Shown: positions 40,819 through 49,269 of the stretch, in pieces
Position numbering within the stretch: position 1 is the first letter of the stretch
Layout of the letters: the number at the start of each line of letters is the position of its first letter
Source of the DNA: Gammaproteobacteria bacterium
GTDB lineage: Bacteria > Pseudomonadota > Gammaproteobacteria > Arenicellales > UBA868
Length of the DNA stretch: 63,012 nt
Assembly (NCBI GenBank): GCA_014239575.1
Contig: JAAZYQ010000003.1
Span: forward strand, 1 to 63,012
Direction: 5' to 3'
The notes under the pieces: generated by a model
Database searches by the model: none
What the model was told of the DNA's origin: nothing
What the model saw: the letters and a program-made list of their open reading frames with translations, nothing else
Translations under genes and position numbers: made by a program

Positions 40819-43800
40819 TCAGGCCGCCTTACTGTCGCTTTTGGGTTTTTCCAGAAAATCACGCCATAAAGGTTCCAGATCGACAATGGCTTTCTCAAAG
40901 GCCTCTTGGCGGACGGGACCGAAGCCGCGCACCTGAATGGGCCATTGGGCTATATGCTTGGCGATCCCGGGCCTGCCCCTGTCGATCCCAGCCCACAGCC
41001 TCTCGAGGGTCTTTTCATATTCTTTTCGGATCTCGCGGGCCAGGTGTCGCTCCTGTGTGTAACGAAACGGGTCGAGCCAAGTATTCCGGATCCACCTCAG
41101 ACGGCTGAGAATTCGAAAGACAATAAAAATCCACGAGCCAAACACCCGCTTCACCGGTCGTCCGGTAGCAGAATCAATTCGTGAGATTATGGGCGGCGCG
41201 AGATGAACCTTTAGCGAAAAATCTCCAGTAAATTCCCTGGCGAGTGATTGCCGAAATTTGGGGTTGGTATAAAGACGGGCAACCTCGTACTCGTCTTTAC
41301 AGTACAACACCTGAAACCCGCTTTCGGCAACCACGACTGCCAGTTCAGGCGGTTGTCCCTCGGCGCAGGCTTGTCTGGCCATGCTCACCCATCCCGATAG
41401 CGTTGACGCTGCCTTTTCTCCATGGGACTCCCGGAGCAGTTCGATTAGTCTCGAGATCTTATCGTCCGATGACTCGGTCCTTTGCTGCTCGCGAATCGGG
41501 TGCTGCCCATCGAGCAATGTGCGGATGGCGTCACTATGGTTTAAGGCAGCACGTCCTAATCGAAACGCTTTCTTATTCATCTCAACCGCTTGCCCGTTAA
41601 GCTCAATCGCTCGTTCGATTGCACTGCTGGGGATCGGCAGAGCGCCCTGCTGGAAAGAAAATCCCAGCATAATCATATTGGCGGCAATCGTGTCGCCGAA
41701 AGCCGCTTTGGCGAGGCGCGTCGCGGCTAAGGTTTTGAAGGCACCGCTGGCCGCGACCTCTTGGATGGTGGCCAGCAATTCATCCAATGGAAATACCTGG
41801 TCTCGCCTATGAATGAACTCGCCGGACATCATCTGGTTGGTATTAATGGCGCAGATCGTATCCTCGTTGAGCTTTTGCCTTGTCTCAGGGGAAGCAGAGG
41901 TAACCAAATCACAGCCCAGCAACAAGTCCGCACCTCCATCGGCGACATGAGTCGCGCTGATGTCACCGGGGCTCGACGCGAGGATGATGTGACTGGTCAC
42001 GGCCCCACCCTTTTGCGCAAGGCCAGCCATATCCAATACCGAACAGCCCATCCGGGCGATGTGGGCCGCCATCCCGAGAATGGCACCAATGGTGACAACT
42101 CCAGTGCCGCCAACACCCGTGAGCACGATGCTGAACTGACCGTTGATGGATGCTGGAGGTGGCTCAAGCATCAGCGAATCAGCCAATGAAATCAGGCCAG
42201 GGTCACCAGCCCCTTGGCGTTTTTCACCACCAATAACAGAAACAAAGCTCGGGCAAAAACCCTTCTGGCAGGAGTAGTCCATATTGCATGAGGACTGATC
42301 TATGGCTCGTTTTCGCCCAAGCGAGGTTTCCGTGGGCACGATCGCCACGCAGTTGGATTGCGTCCCGCAATCTCCACAGGCATCACAGACTGCCTCGTTG
42401 ATAAACAGGCGCTGATGGGGAGTCTCCATCTGCCCACGCCGGCGGCGGCGGCGCTTCTCAGCGGCACAGGTTTGGTCAAAAATGATCGCTGAAGTGCCGG
42501 GAATTTCTCGAAACTCACGCTGTACCCGCATCAGCTCATCACGGTGATGAACCGTAACACCAGGCGCCCAATCAACGTCTGCTGGGTATTTGTTTGGCTC
42601 GTCGGTAACGACTGCAACCCGCATCACCCCTTCTGCATACACCTGCCGCGAGATCCTCGCTACATCCATCGGTCCGTCTACTGACTGTCCTCCGGTCATA
42701 GCGACCGCATCGTTATACAGAATCTTGTAAGTGATATTGACTCCGGCACTGACGCACGCACGAATAGCCAGCAATCCGGAATGAAAATAGGTGCCATCAC
42801 CGATATTCTGAAAAACATGCTCGGTGGTGGTAAACGGACTTTCGCCTATCCAGCTCGCTCCTTCGGCACCCATCTGGGTGAAGGTAGCTGTGTCGCGGTC
42901 CATCCATTGGGCCATATAGTGACACCCAATTCCAGCCAATGCCCGAGACCCGTCCGGAACGACCGTTGAGCTATTGTGTGGACAGCCGGCACAAAAATAT
43001 GGGGTGCGTACCATCGGCGACGGCTTTGACTTATGCCCCTCAACTCGTGCCCGCAAAGCATTGAGGGCTCCGCTCAGAGACTCATTGCTCGTAAACTTCG
43101 TTAACCGCTCACCGATGACGATTGCAATGTGGGCAGCGCCGAGCCTTCCAGACACTGGAAACAGGACAGCGCCCTGTTCATCACGTTTTCCCACCACCTC
43201 AGGCGCCTCGGGGATTCGATAAAGAATGTTGCGGACCTGGTCTTCGATCAGGCCTCGTTTTTCCTCCACAACTATCAACTTGCGCACGCCACGGGAGAAA
43301 TCTTTAATACCCTGTGCCGCCAATGGCCAGGACATACCTACTTTGTAAAGCTTAACCCCGAGATTCTTGGCTTGATCGGATTCGATACCCAATTCAAGAA
43401 GTGCGCGACGCACATCAAGGTAGGATTTACCCGTAGAAATAATGCCAAGTGGTGCACGGTCATCGCCCAGGACTTGTTGATCTAGCGGATTGTGCTGGGT
43501 GAAAGCCGTAACAGCCGGGAGTTTATATTCGTGTAGCCTAATTTCCTGAGCCTGCGGGGTGTCAGGCCAACGCAGGTTAATACCTCCCGTGGGCAATATA
43601 AAATCTGGCGGAACTTCGGTACGCACACGACCAGGGGATACCTCAACCGATGCGGAGGCTTCGACCGTATCGTGCACGCTTTTAAGGCCCACCCAACATC
43701 CAGAAAAACGAGATAGGGCCCATCCGTAAAGCCCAAAATCAAGGATATCCTGAACGCCCGCCGGATTCAGAATCGGGATAAAGGTGTTAACAAGAGAGTA

Positions 43801-44280
43801 CTCACTTTGATGAGCTGTCGTCGAGGATTCGCAAGCGTGGTCATCGCCCATCAGCACCAACACGCCACCGCACGGGCTGCTTCCCGCCAGATTGCCGTGG
43901 CGCAACGGGTCTCCAGATCGATCGACGCCAGGGCCTTTTGCATACCACATGGCATACACGCCATCATAGAGCGCGTCTCCATTTAGGCCCGCTTGCTGGG
44001 TGCCCCACACCGCCGTTGCCGCGAGATCTTCATTGACTCCAGGTTGGAAACGCACATCGTAGGCTTTCAGATGATTACCGGCGATGCTGAGTTGCTGATC
44101 CAGCGCACCGAGTGGAGAGCCCCGATACCCTGTGACATATCCGGCCGTATTGAGGCCGACTCTGCGGTCCGCCTGGCTTTGCAACATGGGAAGACGCACC
44201 AGCGCCTGGATGCCGGTGATGAAAACCTGGCCGGATTCGAGCAGGTACTTATCGTCTATCGCTACCTGCCTAAAATCCAC
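40819..44280 (-). CDS. Indolepyruvate ferredoxin oxidoreductase, fused subunits
   Basis: TPP- and Fe-S-dependent enzyme that decarboxylates aryl pyruvates from aromatic amino acids to aryl-CoA esters and reduced ferredoxin. The 1153 residues join an alpha-like part (TAGYVTGYRGSPLGALDQQL near residue 50; TPP region GIGCHYMAQWMDRDTATF), a cysteine cluster region (VCDACGDCGTQSNC ... CNMDYSCQKGFCPSF) and a gamma-like part (VLTGVGGTGVVTIGAILG) with a DUF6537-type tail. This fused aerobic form is common in proteobacteria. GTG start preceded by GGGGG. The GlxA-type regulator is divergent. Confidence 0.93.
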   Translation of the reverse strand: MDFRQVAIDDKYLLESGQVFITGIQALVRLPMLQSQADRRVGLNTAGYVTGYRGSPLGALDQQLSIAGNHLKAYDVRFQPGVNEDLAATAVWGTQQAGLNGDALYDGVYAMWYAKGPGVDRSGDPLRHGNLAGSSPCGGVLVLMGDDHACESSTTAHQSEYSLVNTFIPILNPAGVQDILDFGLYGWALSRFSGCWVGLKSVHDTVEASASVEVSPGRVRTEVPPDFILPTGGINLRWPDTPQAQEIRLHEYKLPAVTAFTQHNPLDQQVLGDDRAPLGIISTGKSYLDVRRALLELGIESDQAKNLGVKLYKVGMSWPLAAQGIKDFSRGVRKLIVVEEKRGLIEDQVRNILYRIPEAPEVVGKRDEQGAVLFPVSGRLGAAHIAIVIGERLTKFTSNESLSGALNALRARVEGHKSKPSPMVRTPYFCAGCPHNSSTVVPDGSRALAGIGCHYMAQWMDRDTATFTQMGAEGASWIGESPFTTTEHVFQNIGDGTYFHSGLLAIRACVSAGVNITYKILYNDAVAMTGGQSVDGPMDVARISRQVYAEGVMRVAVVTDEPNKYPADVDWAPGVTVHHRDELMRVQREFREIPGTSAIIFDQTCAAEKRRRRRRGQMETPHQRLFINEAVCDACGDCGTQSNCVAIVPTETSLGRKRAIDQSSCNMDYSCQKGFCPSFVSVIGGEKRQGAGDPGLISLADSLMLEPPPASINGQFSIVLTGVGGTGVVTIGAILGMAAHIARMGCSVLDMAGLAQKGGAVTSHIILASSPGDISATHVADGGADLLLGCDLVTSASPETRQKLNEDTICAINTNQMMSGEFIHRRDQVFPLDELLATIQEVAASGAFKTLAATRLAKAAFGDTIAANMIMLGFSFQQGALPIPSSAIERAIELNGQAVEMNKKAFRLGRAALNHSDAIRTLLDGQHPIREQQRTESSDDKISRLIELLRESHGEKAASTLSGWVSMARQACAEGQPPELAVVVAESGFQVLYCKDEYEVARLYTNPKFRQSLAREFTGDFSLKVHLAPPIISRIDSATGRPVKRVFGSWIFIVFRILSRLRWIRNTWLDPFRYTQERHLAREIRKEYEKTLERLWAGIDRGRPGIAKHIAQWPIQVRGFGPVRQEAFEKAIVDLEPLWRDFLEKPKSDSKAA

Positions 44281-44569
44281 GTTACCCCCATTTTTTGGCG
44301 AAGGCCTCTAGCAGCCTTTATATATAGACATCCTACCAGAATTGAGAGGCGATATTAACCAATATGCGGCTAAGGTTTCGGCTCCCATTTTCCATTGCCC
44401 AGCTGCGAAGAATTTATGGCATTACTAGATCCCACACCAAACTCTTAATCGAGGCAGTGCCAAGAATTGCCAAGGCGAACCAATGGGCGATGCTTATTTT
44501 TGGAGATAAACCAGAAATCTATTTTCGCGCCCATCAACAGTGATATATTCTTGCGCGATAAGGAGGGGC

Positions 44570-45628
44570 ATGGAACAAATCATCCGCAAGACTGAGCTAC
44601 CCACGGTTAATCGTTACGGTTTCCTATTGCTTACAGACTTCACGATGATGGCTTTTGCCGCCGCGGTCGAACCGCTGCGTACGGCCAACCGCCATACCGA
44701 GTCTGAGTTATACCAATTCCCCCTGTTCACCCTTGACGGTGCCCCCGGACGTGCCAGCAATGGTCTGACTTTAAATCCGGTCCAACCCCTCAACGGTAAA
44801 GAGTCGCTCGATGCCCTCTTTGTTTGTGCCGGAATCGACCTTCATTCGGTAAACCCCGAACACCTGCGTGAACGACTGAAGCCTTTTATTAGAAGGGGTG
44901 TCGCGATCGGTGGAATCTGCACCGCCACTTACCACCTTGCCCGCGCTGGCCTACTTGACGGCTATCGCTGCACAGTGCACTGGGAGAATATCCCCGATAT
45001 GCACGACGAGTTTCCGCATCTCGTGGTTTCCTCTGGTCTTTTCGAACTGGACCGCGATCGTTATACGTGTTCAGGTGGGACGGCGCCGATGGATATGATG
45101 CTGACCCTGATAAGCCAGAAGCACGGCCGTGAGCTTTCCGGCAGGATATCGGAGGGGATGCTGTGCGAGCGGATTCGCGACGGCTCTGATCGTCAGCGCA
45201 TGCCTTTGCGCCTGCGACTGGGTTCGAGCCAGCCTAAGCTCGTCGAGGCCGTTGAGTTGATGGAGGCCAACATCGAAGAGCCAATGACTCTTGATGAACT
45301 GGCGACCCATGTTGGAATATCTCGACGCCAACTGGAGCGACTTTTTCAAAAACACCTCCAATGCGTGCCAACCCGTTATTATCTTGAGATTCGCCTTCGC
45401 CGCGCCCGTGAACTCCTCCTTCGCACGCCCCGATCCATTGTGGATATCGCGTTTGCCTGCGGTTTTGTTTCTGCACCTCATTTCAGCAAGTGTTATCGCG
45501 ATTTTTTTGGAATCCCACCTCGGGAAGAGCGGTTGCCGCGCGTTGACGGGGTCGCTCCAGAGTCAAACCGTCCGAAGCCGCCCGGCGGTGCTACCAAAAA
45601 AGCGACGACAGCCTCACTGCGGCCCTGA
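44570..45628 (+). CDS. GlxA-family transcriptional regulator
   Basis: A 352-residue regulator with a DJ-1/PfpI-like N-terminal domain (about 15-175; FLLLTDFTMMAFAAAVEPLR, GGICTATYHLARAGLLDG) and a C-terminal AraC-type double helix-turn-helix (about 225-325; LDELATHVGISRRQLERLF, IVDIAFACGFVSAPHFSKCY). It resembles GbdR/CdhR-type activators of quaternary-amine and amino-acid catabolism, though the ligand cannot be read from sequence. The start is the ATG at 44570, set by AAGGAGGGGC just upstream; an open frame 10 codons longer lacks this. It is divergent from the indolepyruvate oxidoreductase, a possible target. Confidence 0.9.
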   Translation: MEQIIRKTELPTVNRYGFLLLTDFTMMAFAAAVEPLRTANRHTESELYQFPLFTLDGAPGRASNGLTLNPVQPLNGKESLDALFVCAGIDLHSVNPEHLRERLKPFIRRGVAIGGICTATYHLARAGLLDGYRCTVHWENIPDMHDEFPHLVVSSGLFELDRDRYTCSGGTAPMDMMLTLISQKHGRELSGRISEGMLCERIRDGSDRQRMPLRLRLGSSQPKLVEAVELMEANIEEPMTLDELATHVGISRRQLERLFQKHLQCVPTRYYLEIRLRRARELLLRTPRSIVDIAFACGFVSAPHFSKCYRDFFGIPPREERLPRVDGVAPESNRPKPPGGATKKATTASLRP

Positions 45629-45655
45629 CCCAACGAAAAAGAGGGGATAGCCTCG

Positions 45656-46144
45656 CTAACCCCGAGTACGGCGGGCAGCGAAAAATTCCTGGAGTAATCG
45701 GGTGCTCTCATCACCGAGCACCCCAGCCTTAACTTCACACTGGTGGTTTACTAACGGACTTTGCAACAGATTAGCAGTACTGCCGACCGCACCGGCTTTC
45801 TCATCGCGCGCGCCAAAAACAACTCTACAAAGGCGCGCCTGCAAGATCGCGCCGGCACACATCAGGCACGGCTCGAGCGTTGCGTATAGCGTCCCTCCAG
45901 GTAAGCGATAGTTACCAACCTTATGACAGGCATCCCGTAGTGCCTGAATCTCGGCATGGGCCGTGGGATCGTTAGAATGCACCGGGCAGTTGTGGCCTAC
46001 CCCGATCACTTCGTTATCGATGACGACAATAGCCCCAACCGGAACCTCGTTATGGTCTAGGGCCGCTTGCGCCTGACGCAAGGCCTCACGCATCCAGTTC
46101 TCATCTGAACCGACAATAAATTCCGATTGGCTTTCGTCACTCAC
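45656..46144 (-). CDS. tadA: tRNA adenosine(34) deaminase TadA
   Basis: Converts adenosine to inosine at the wobble position of tRNA-Arg(ACG). The deaminase zinc site is complete: TAHAEIQAL with His and catalytic Glu, and TLEPCLMCAGAI with both cysteines. I propose the GTG at 46144 (162 residues), which matches the family start ~20 residues before WMREAL. The frame stays open to 46300 inside the dehydrogenase gene, and an ATG at 46093 would remove expected residues. None has a clear ribosome-binding site. It overlaps the end of the upstream dehydrogenase gene only if an earlier start is used. Confidence 0.92.
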   Translation of the reverse strand: MSDESQSEFIVGSDENWMREALRQAQAALDHNEVPVGAIVVIDNEVIGVGHNCPVHSNDPTAHAEIQALRDACHKVGNYRLPGGTLYATLEPCLMCAGAILQARLCRVVFGARDEKAGAVGSTANLLQSPLVNHQCEVKAGVLGDESTRLLQEFFAARRTRG

Positions 46145-46193
46145 AACGTAGCGGTAGATGAATTGCCAATCTTCTCCTGGTTCATTAGATCGT

Positions 46194-47108
46194 CTACTCG
46201 TCTGCCACAACTCTCGCTTTGTCCACGTGAGCCCGTTCACACCAGTAGTCGGCCAAACCGGAAAAATCTTTACTTCCCCAACCATCTGCCTTCGCCGCAC
46301 TCACACTCTCTCGAATTACGGCGCCAATCGGTAAGGGGACTTGCATTTGCGCCGCAGAATCGAGAATCAGGCTCAAGTCCTTGTGAGCTAAATTAATCTG
46401 AAAACCTGGCTCGATATCGCCTTTAAACACTTTGTTAGCGTAGTTAATCTTGAGTTGGCCATTAGTGGCAGTCGTGCCATGTATCACTTCTAGAGTCGTA
46501 GTGAGATCCAATCCGAATCCTTGAGTAAGCGCAACAAACTCTGCATTCATCATGCAAGAGCCAATTGCCAGAAAATTGTTGCACAATTTAGTACGAGTCC
46601 CAGTACCGGGGGCTCCACAATGAATAATCGTCGTACCCATTGCCTCGAGCCGAGGCCTGATTTTTAGAAATTCCTCTTCGTGTGCCCCGACCATAAACAT
46701 CGAAGTACCCTCCCAAGCGTGCTGGGCCAAGCGACCGATGGGTGCATCCACGAACGAAACGTCTTTGGCAGCACAAGCCGCGGCTAATCTGTCTGACGTA
46801 TCTGGAAGCACGGTTGAAAGATCCATGATCAGGTCACCTGCAACTGCATTGTCGAGCAATCCGTCGGCTCCTAGGATAACCTCTTCGACTTCTTTTGGCC
46901 CTGGCAAAACAGTTAGTACGGTGGCGGCTTCGCGCATCACTTCAGCCGGCGAACCCACTGGCGCACTTCCGAATTCTGAGAAACCACGATATTGATCCGC
47001 TCGAGTGTCGTATAGCACCAGTGAAAATTGTTTTCGAGCAAGATTCAGCGCCATACCTTCGCCCATCGAGCCCAGCCCTATAAAACCTGTTTTCTCTTTT
47101 CTGTCCAT
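46194..47108 (-). CDS. 3-hydroxyisobutyrate dehydrogenase-family reductase, YihU-like
   Basis: A 304-residue beta-hydroxyacid dehydrogenase. The Rossmann motif is GFIGLGSMGEGMALNLA; the substrate segment reads FVDAPIGRLAQHAWEGTSMF rather than the DAPVSGG of classic hydroxyisobutyrate dehydrogenases, and the catalytic lysine lies in TRTKLCNNFLAIG. The DxPxGR variant and the INLAHKDLSLILD block look like YihU, the 3-sulfolactaldehyde reductase of sulfoquinovose breakdown, compared from memory. No other sulfoglycolysis gene is near, so substrate is uncertain. It is the last typical chromosomal gene before the AT-rich region. Confidence 0.82.
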   Translation of the reverse strand: MDRKEKTGFIGLGSMGEGMALNLARKQFSLVLYDTRADQYRGFSEFGSAPVGSPAEVMREAATVLTVLPGPKEVEEVILGADGLLDNAVAGDLIMDLSTVLPDTSDRLAAACAAKDVSFVDAPIGRLAQHAWEGTSMFMVGAHEEEFLKIRPRLEAMGTTIIHCGAPGTGTRTKLCNNFLAIGSCMMNAEFVALTQGFGLDLTTTLEVIHGTTATNGQLKINYANKVFKGDIEPGFQINLAHKDLSLILDSAAQMQVPLPIGAVIRESVSAAKADGWGSKDFSGLADYWCERAHVDKARVVADE

Positions 47109-47373
47109 TGGGTTTCCGTTTTATCTCAAAAAGTATCAGTTGAATTCATAAAAACATGAAATAAATCAAGAGTAACACCTGTCCGGAACGCGCCACACTT
47201 ATCGGGCAGGACCGGCACAAATGTTTGATCAAAATCAATCGCAGTCACTTGGTGGTACACCTTGTGTCATGGTTTTGTTTGTAAGTGCCTACTTTTACCC
47301 GCTTGTTGATAAAGTTTGTAGCCACTTTGCAGTCACTGGTCTTTAATAAGGTCTCGAGCTATGATTATTACAT
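47109..47373 (+). other. AT-rich intergenic DNA left of the distal att-like site
   Basis: No gene of credible size. It contains TTTGTAG at 47315-47321 and TTTGCAG at 47326-47332, 11 bp apart, resembling the heptamer pairs near the other two repeat copies. It may be the original chromosomal flank downstream of guaA or a decayed element end. Confidence 0.5.
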
Positions 47374-47390
47374 CACTCCCACTCAGTAGT
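47374..47390 (+). repeat. att-like core, copy 1 (distal)
   Basis: CACTCCCACTCAGTAGT, one mismatch from the last 17 bp of the guaA coding sequence (50114-50130) and identical to copy 2. Similarity to copy 2 continues rightwards for about 40 bp (ATTRCAGTTNTAACTARTTR). Confidence 0.8.
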
Positions 47391-47419
47391 ATTGCAGTTG
47401 TAACTAATTAATATCATCA

Positions 47420-47599
47420 GTGTATTTTAGACTTCGTCGTCATTTTCTAGGACCGTCGCCAGCCGTTGTTCTGAACGATTACGCTTTACCGATTGCTGAA
47501 CGATTGTGGAATGACTTAACTATTATAAAGACGCTGTTCCATACAACTAGCAAGGCTCTGATTACAGAGGCCTGTATTGACCTAGTTAAGAAGAAATAA
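47420..47599 (+). CDS. Short unrecognised ORF (59 aa)
   Basis: An open frame with a GTG start encodes 59 residues starting YFRLRRHFLGPSPAVV after the initiator and ending with a basic DLVKKK tail. No ribosome-binding site is visible and I recognise no family. It could be a decayed gene fragment or chance; it is listed because it is the longest plus-strand frame in this part of element A. Confidence 0.2.
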   Translation: MYFRLRRHFLGPSPAVVLNDYALPIAERLWNDLTIIKTLFHTTSKALITEACIDLVKKK

Positions 47600-47713
47600 A
47601 TGGAGTTACCACAGTTAAGAAAAGCCAGAGTATCTATTCATACAGCGATGGCGAATAGATAAATAGTAGTGCCGTTTCTTTTGTCTACCTGACCACTACA
47701 CTTTCACATAAAC

Positions 47714-47742
47714 AAAAAGGGGATCATTACGATCCCCTTTTT
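47714..47742 (-). terminator. Terminator after the four-helix protein gene
   Basis: Perfect 12-bp stem (AAAAAGGGGATC and complement) with loop ATTAC. The A/T arms make it work in both directions. It is followed on the plus strand by a 25-bp tag (47743-47767) that recurs after the related hairpin at 48225-48253. Confidence 0.85.
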
Positions 47743-47768
47743 GTTTGACTATCTGACTACCTTCTTTA

Positions 47769-48152
47769 TTAGCTTAGTTTCGTCCGTGACCAGAAACTAA
47801 GTATTGCAATTGCTCCTGTGGCTATCACTGGCGGCACGGGCAACGGAAGACCACGAAGGGGACCTTCCATTAAAATTATGACAGCACACATCACAGCGAA
47901 ACCGATAGCAACACCCAAAAGCATTTCTTTTTGGTTATCCACTTTCTCAACTTTTCTGGATTGAAATAAAAGACACACAACAATGAATAACATACCGGCC
48001 ATAATGTATCGTTGAGTTACTCCAATTTCCAGACCTAACCCTTCGGCACCAGGGTACGCCTGTAAAATAAAAAACTGCGGTACAACGGCAAAAGCAATCA
48101 AAAATATTAGAGGCACTATTGCTGCTATAGACATCATTATTTTATATGGCAT
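47769..48152 (-). CDS. Hypothetical four-helix membrane protein, island cargo
   Basis: A 127-residue protein with four hydrophobic segments (about 5-28, 48-63, 78-95, 104-121) and no motif I recognise. A basic/acidic loop (QSRKVEKVDNQKE) separates helices 2 and 3. The ATG at 48152 has AAGGAG about 6 nt upstream, and a strong terminator follows the stop, so it looks like an intact single-gene unit. Its AT-rich DNA differs from the flanking housekeeping genes. Function unknown. Confidence 0.7.
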   Translation of the reverse strand: MPYKIMMSIAAIVPLIFLIAFAVVPQFFILQAYPGAEGLGLEIGVTQRYIMAGMLFIVVCLLFQSRKVEKVDNQKEMLLGVAIGFAVMCAVIILMEGPLRGLPLPVPPVIATGAIAILSFWSRTKLS

Positions 48153-48224
48153 ATAAACTCCTTAATGATTGTTGAGGATGATGATTGATTTTATCTGATT
48201 ATTCATTTCTCCATCATACACAGT

Positions 48225-48253
48225 AAGAGGGGGATCATTACGACCCCCCTCTT
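48225..48253 (-). terminator. Second hairpin, related to 47714-47742
   Basis: AAGAGGGGG pairs with CCCCCTCTT around an ATCATTACGA-like core, giving a stem with one mismatch. Together with the 25-bp tag at 48254-48278 it repeats the layout at 47714-47767. No gene ends just before it on the minus strand, so it may mark a lost gene. Confidence 0.6.
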
Positions 48254-48278
48254 GTTTAACTTTCTGACTACCTTCTTT

Positions 48279-48552
48279 TTCGTGTCACTTGGATTTGATG
48301 TAGTCTTGTAAACGAAAACACAGTGGTCGTGTGTTATTCATACTTGTAATACCCCAGGACTTCCAATGGTCCTCTTCGCATAATATTACAGGGGTTTTCG
48401 AGTACAAGTAATCACTATGTACCCTGATCCACCAGACCTAAGATCAAGCATCCAAACGCTAAAGTACAAAATAAGTCGGGCCTGACTTATTTTAGGGTGA
48501 ATCGATATCGGGGGTACCTGAGTAATCAGGCCCTATCACCAAGCAGCTTGCC
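48279..48552 (+). other. Gene-free part of element A with a hairpin
   Basis: No reading frame of note. A 10-bp perfect hairpin (AAAATAAGTC, loop GGGCCT, complement) at 48468-48493 looks like a bidirectional terminator. Together with the gap before it, this makes an 834-bp stretch between the genes at 48152 and 48987 without a recognisable gene. Confidence 0.5.
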
Positions 48553-48745
48553 AAAACTTTGTAGTCAACAATTGATTTAGAGTAATCGTGTCCACTTTGT
48601 AGTCATGTTTGTATTTGAAAAGCGTATGTTATTGATATTCTTACGTTTAATTTTGTAGACTATTCAAATCTAGTGATAAAAATATACAATATTCCCCTTT
48701 ATAATCAATAACTTAGGAACTATAGGGCCACTCCCACTCAGTAGT
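48553..48745 (+). repeat. 193-bp direct repeat, copy at the element A/B junction
   Basis: Aligned by eye with 49938-50130: same length, about 19 differences including small compensating gaps, roughly 90% identity, with about 59 identical bases from TATGTTATTG onwards. It ends in the core CACTCCCACTCAGTAGT (48729-48745) and carries TTTGTAG at 48558, 48596 and 48652. Confidence 0.9.
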
Positions 48746-48986
48746 ATTACAGTTTTAACTAGTTGATATCATTACTTTTTTAAATACTTTGTAGAGAGTT
48801 TGTAGAACTTATCATCGGTTTATACAATTTTTTTAGGACCAAGAACTTACCTAAGTATCTGATTACACATCATTTGTAGTAAATGATCATCACCTGGAAA
48901 TATTCAGTTTGTAGAATATTCATAGGATTGTTACTAGGTGTGATCCTGGACAGAGCGTCGGTTGCAAATAGAGGAATGATGAATTG

Positions 48987-49220
48987 TTAAAGAGTTTCTA
49001 ACCCGTCTGTACCGTATCTACTTTTACACGTTCCACATTCAACAAATTCTTCCCTTCCCTCATTATTCGCTGTGGGCAGAATTGGAATAAAAAACAGCGT
49101 GAACCATTCTCGAAGACTGATTACCTCGTAGTCTTTTCCCACTCCACACTTTGGACAGATAAATTGTCCCAGCTGTTCAACTCTTCGTCTGTCTGTAGTA
49201 CCAAATAACATTAAGAGCAT
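48987..49220 (-). CDS. Zinc-ribbon protein, island cargo
   Basis: A 77-residue protein with two CxxC pairs (ICPKCGVG and ECGTCKSRYG) around a hydrophobic aromatic segment REWFTLFFIPILPT. This layout matches the small zinc-ribbon family (zinc_ribbon_15-like) found in many phyla, with unknown function. The start could be the ATG at 49220 or the one at 49211; neither has a clear ribosome-binding site. It is followed after 49 bp upstream-wise by the DUF2306-like gene, possibly one transcript. Confidence 0.7.
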   Translation of the reverse strand: MLLMLFGTTDRRRVEQLGQFICPKCGVGKDYEVISLREWFTLFFIPILPTANNEGREEFVECGTCKSRYGTDGLETL

Positions 49221-49269
49221 TCTTGGAAGGAACCTTAGTTCACCTGGATAAAATCCAGAGTCTGGTCAA

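Larger units (their letters stand above)
47391..48745 (+). mobile_element. Putative guaA-associated integrative element A (1355 bp), no integrase
   Basis: Unit bounded by core copies 1 and 2. Its left end resembles that of element B (about 30-40 bp), and its right end is a ~90% identical 193-bp copy of B's right end, while the interior is unrelated. It carries a four-helix membrane protein gene, two related hairpins with a shared downstream tag, and another hairpin. No recombinase gene is present, so it would be non-autonomous or decayed. Boundaries are inferred from repeats only. Confidence 0.6.
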
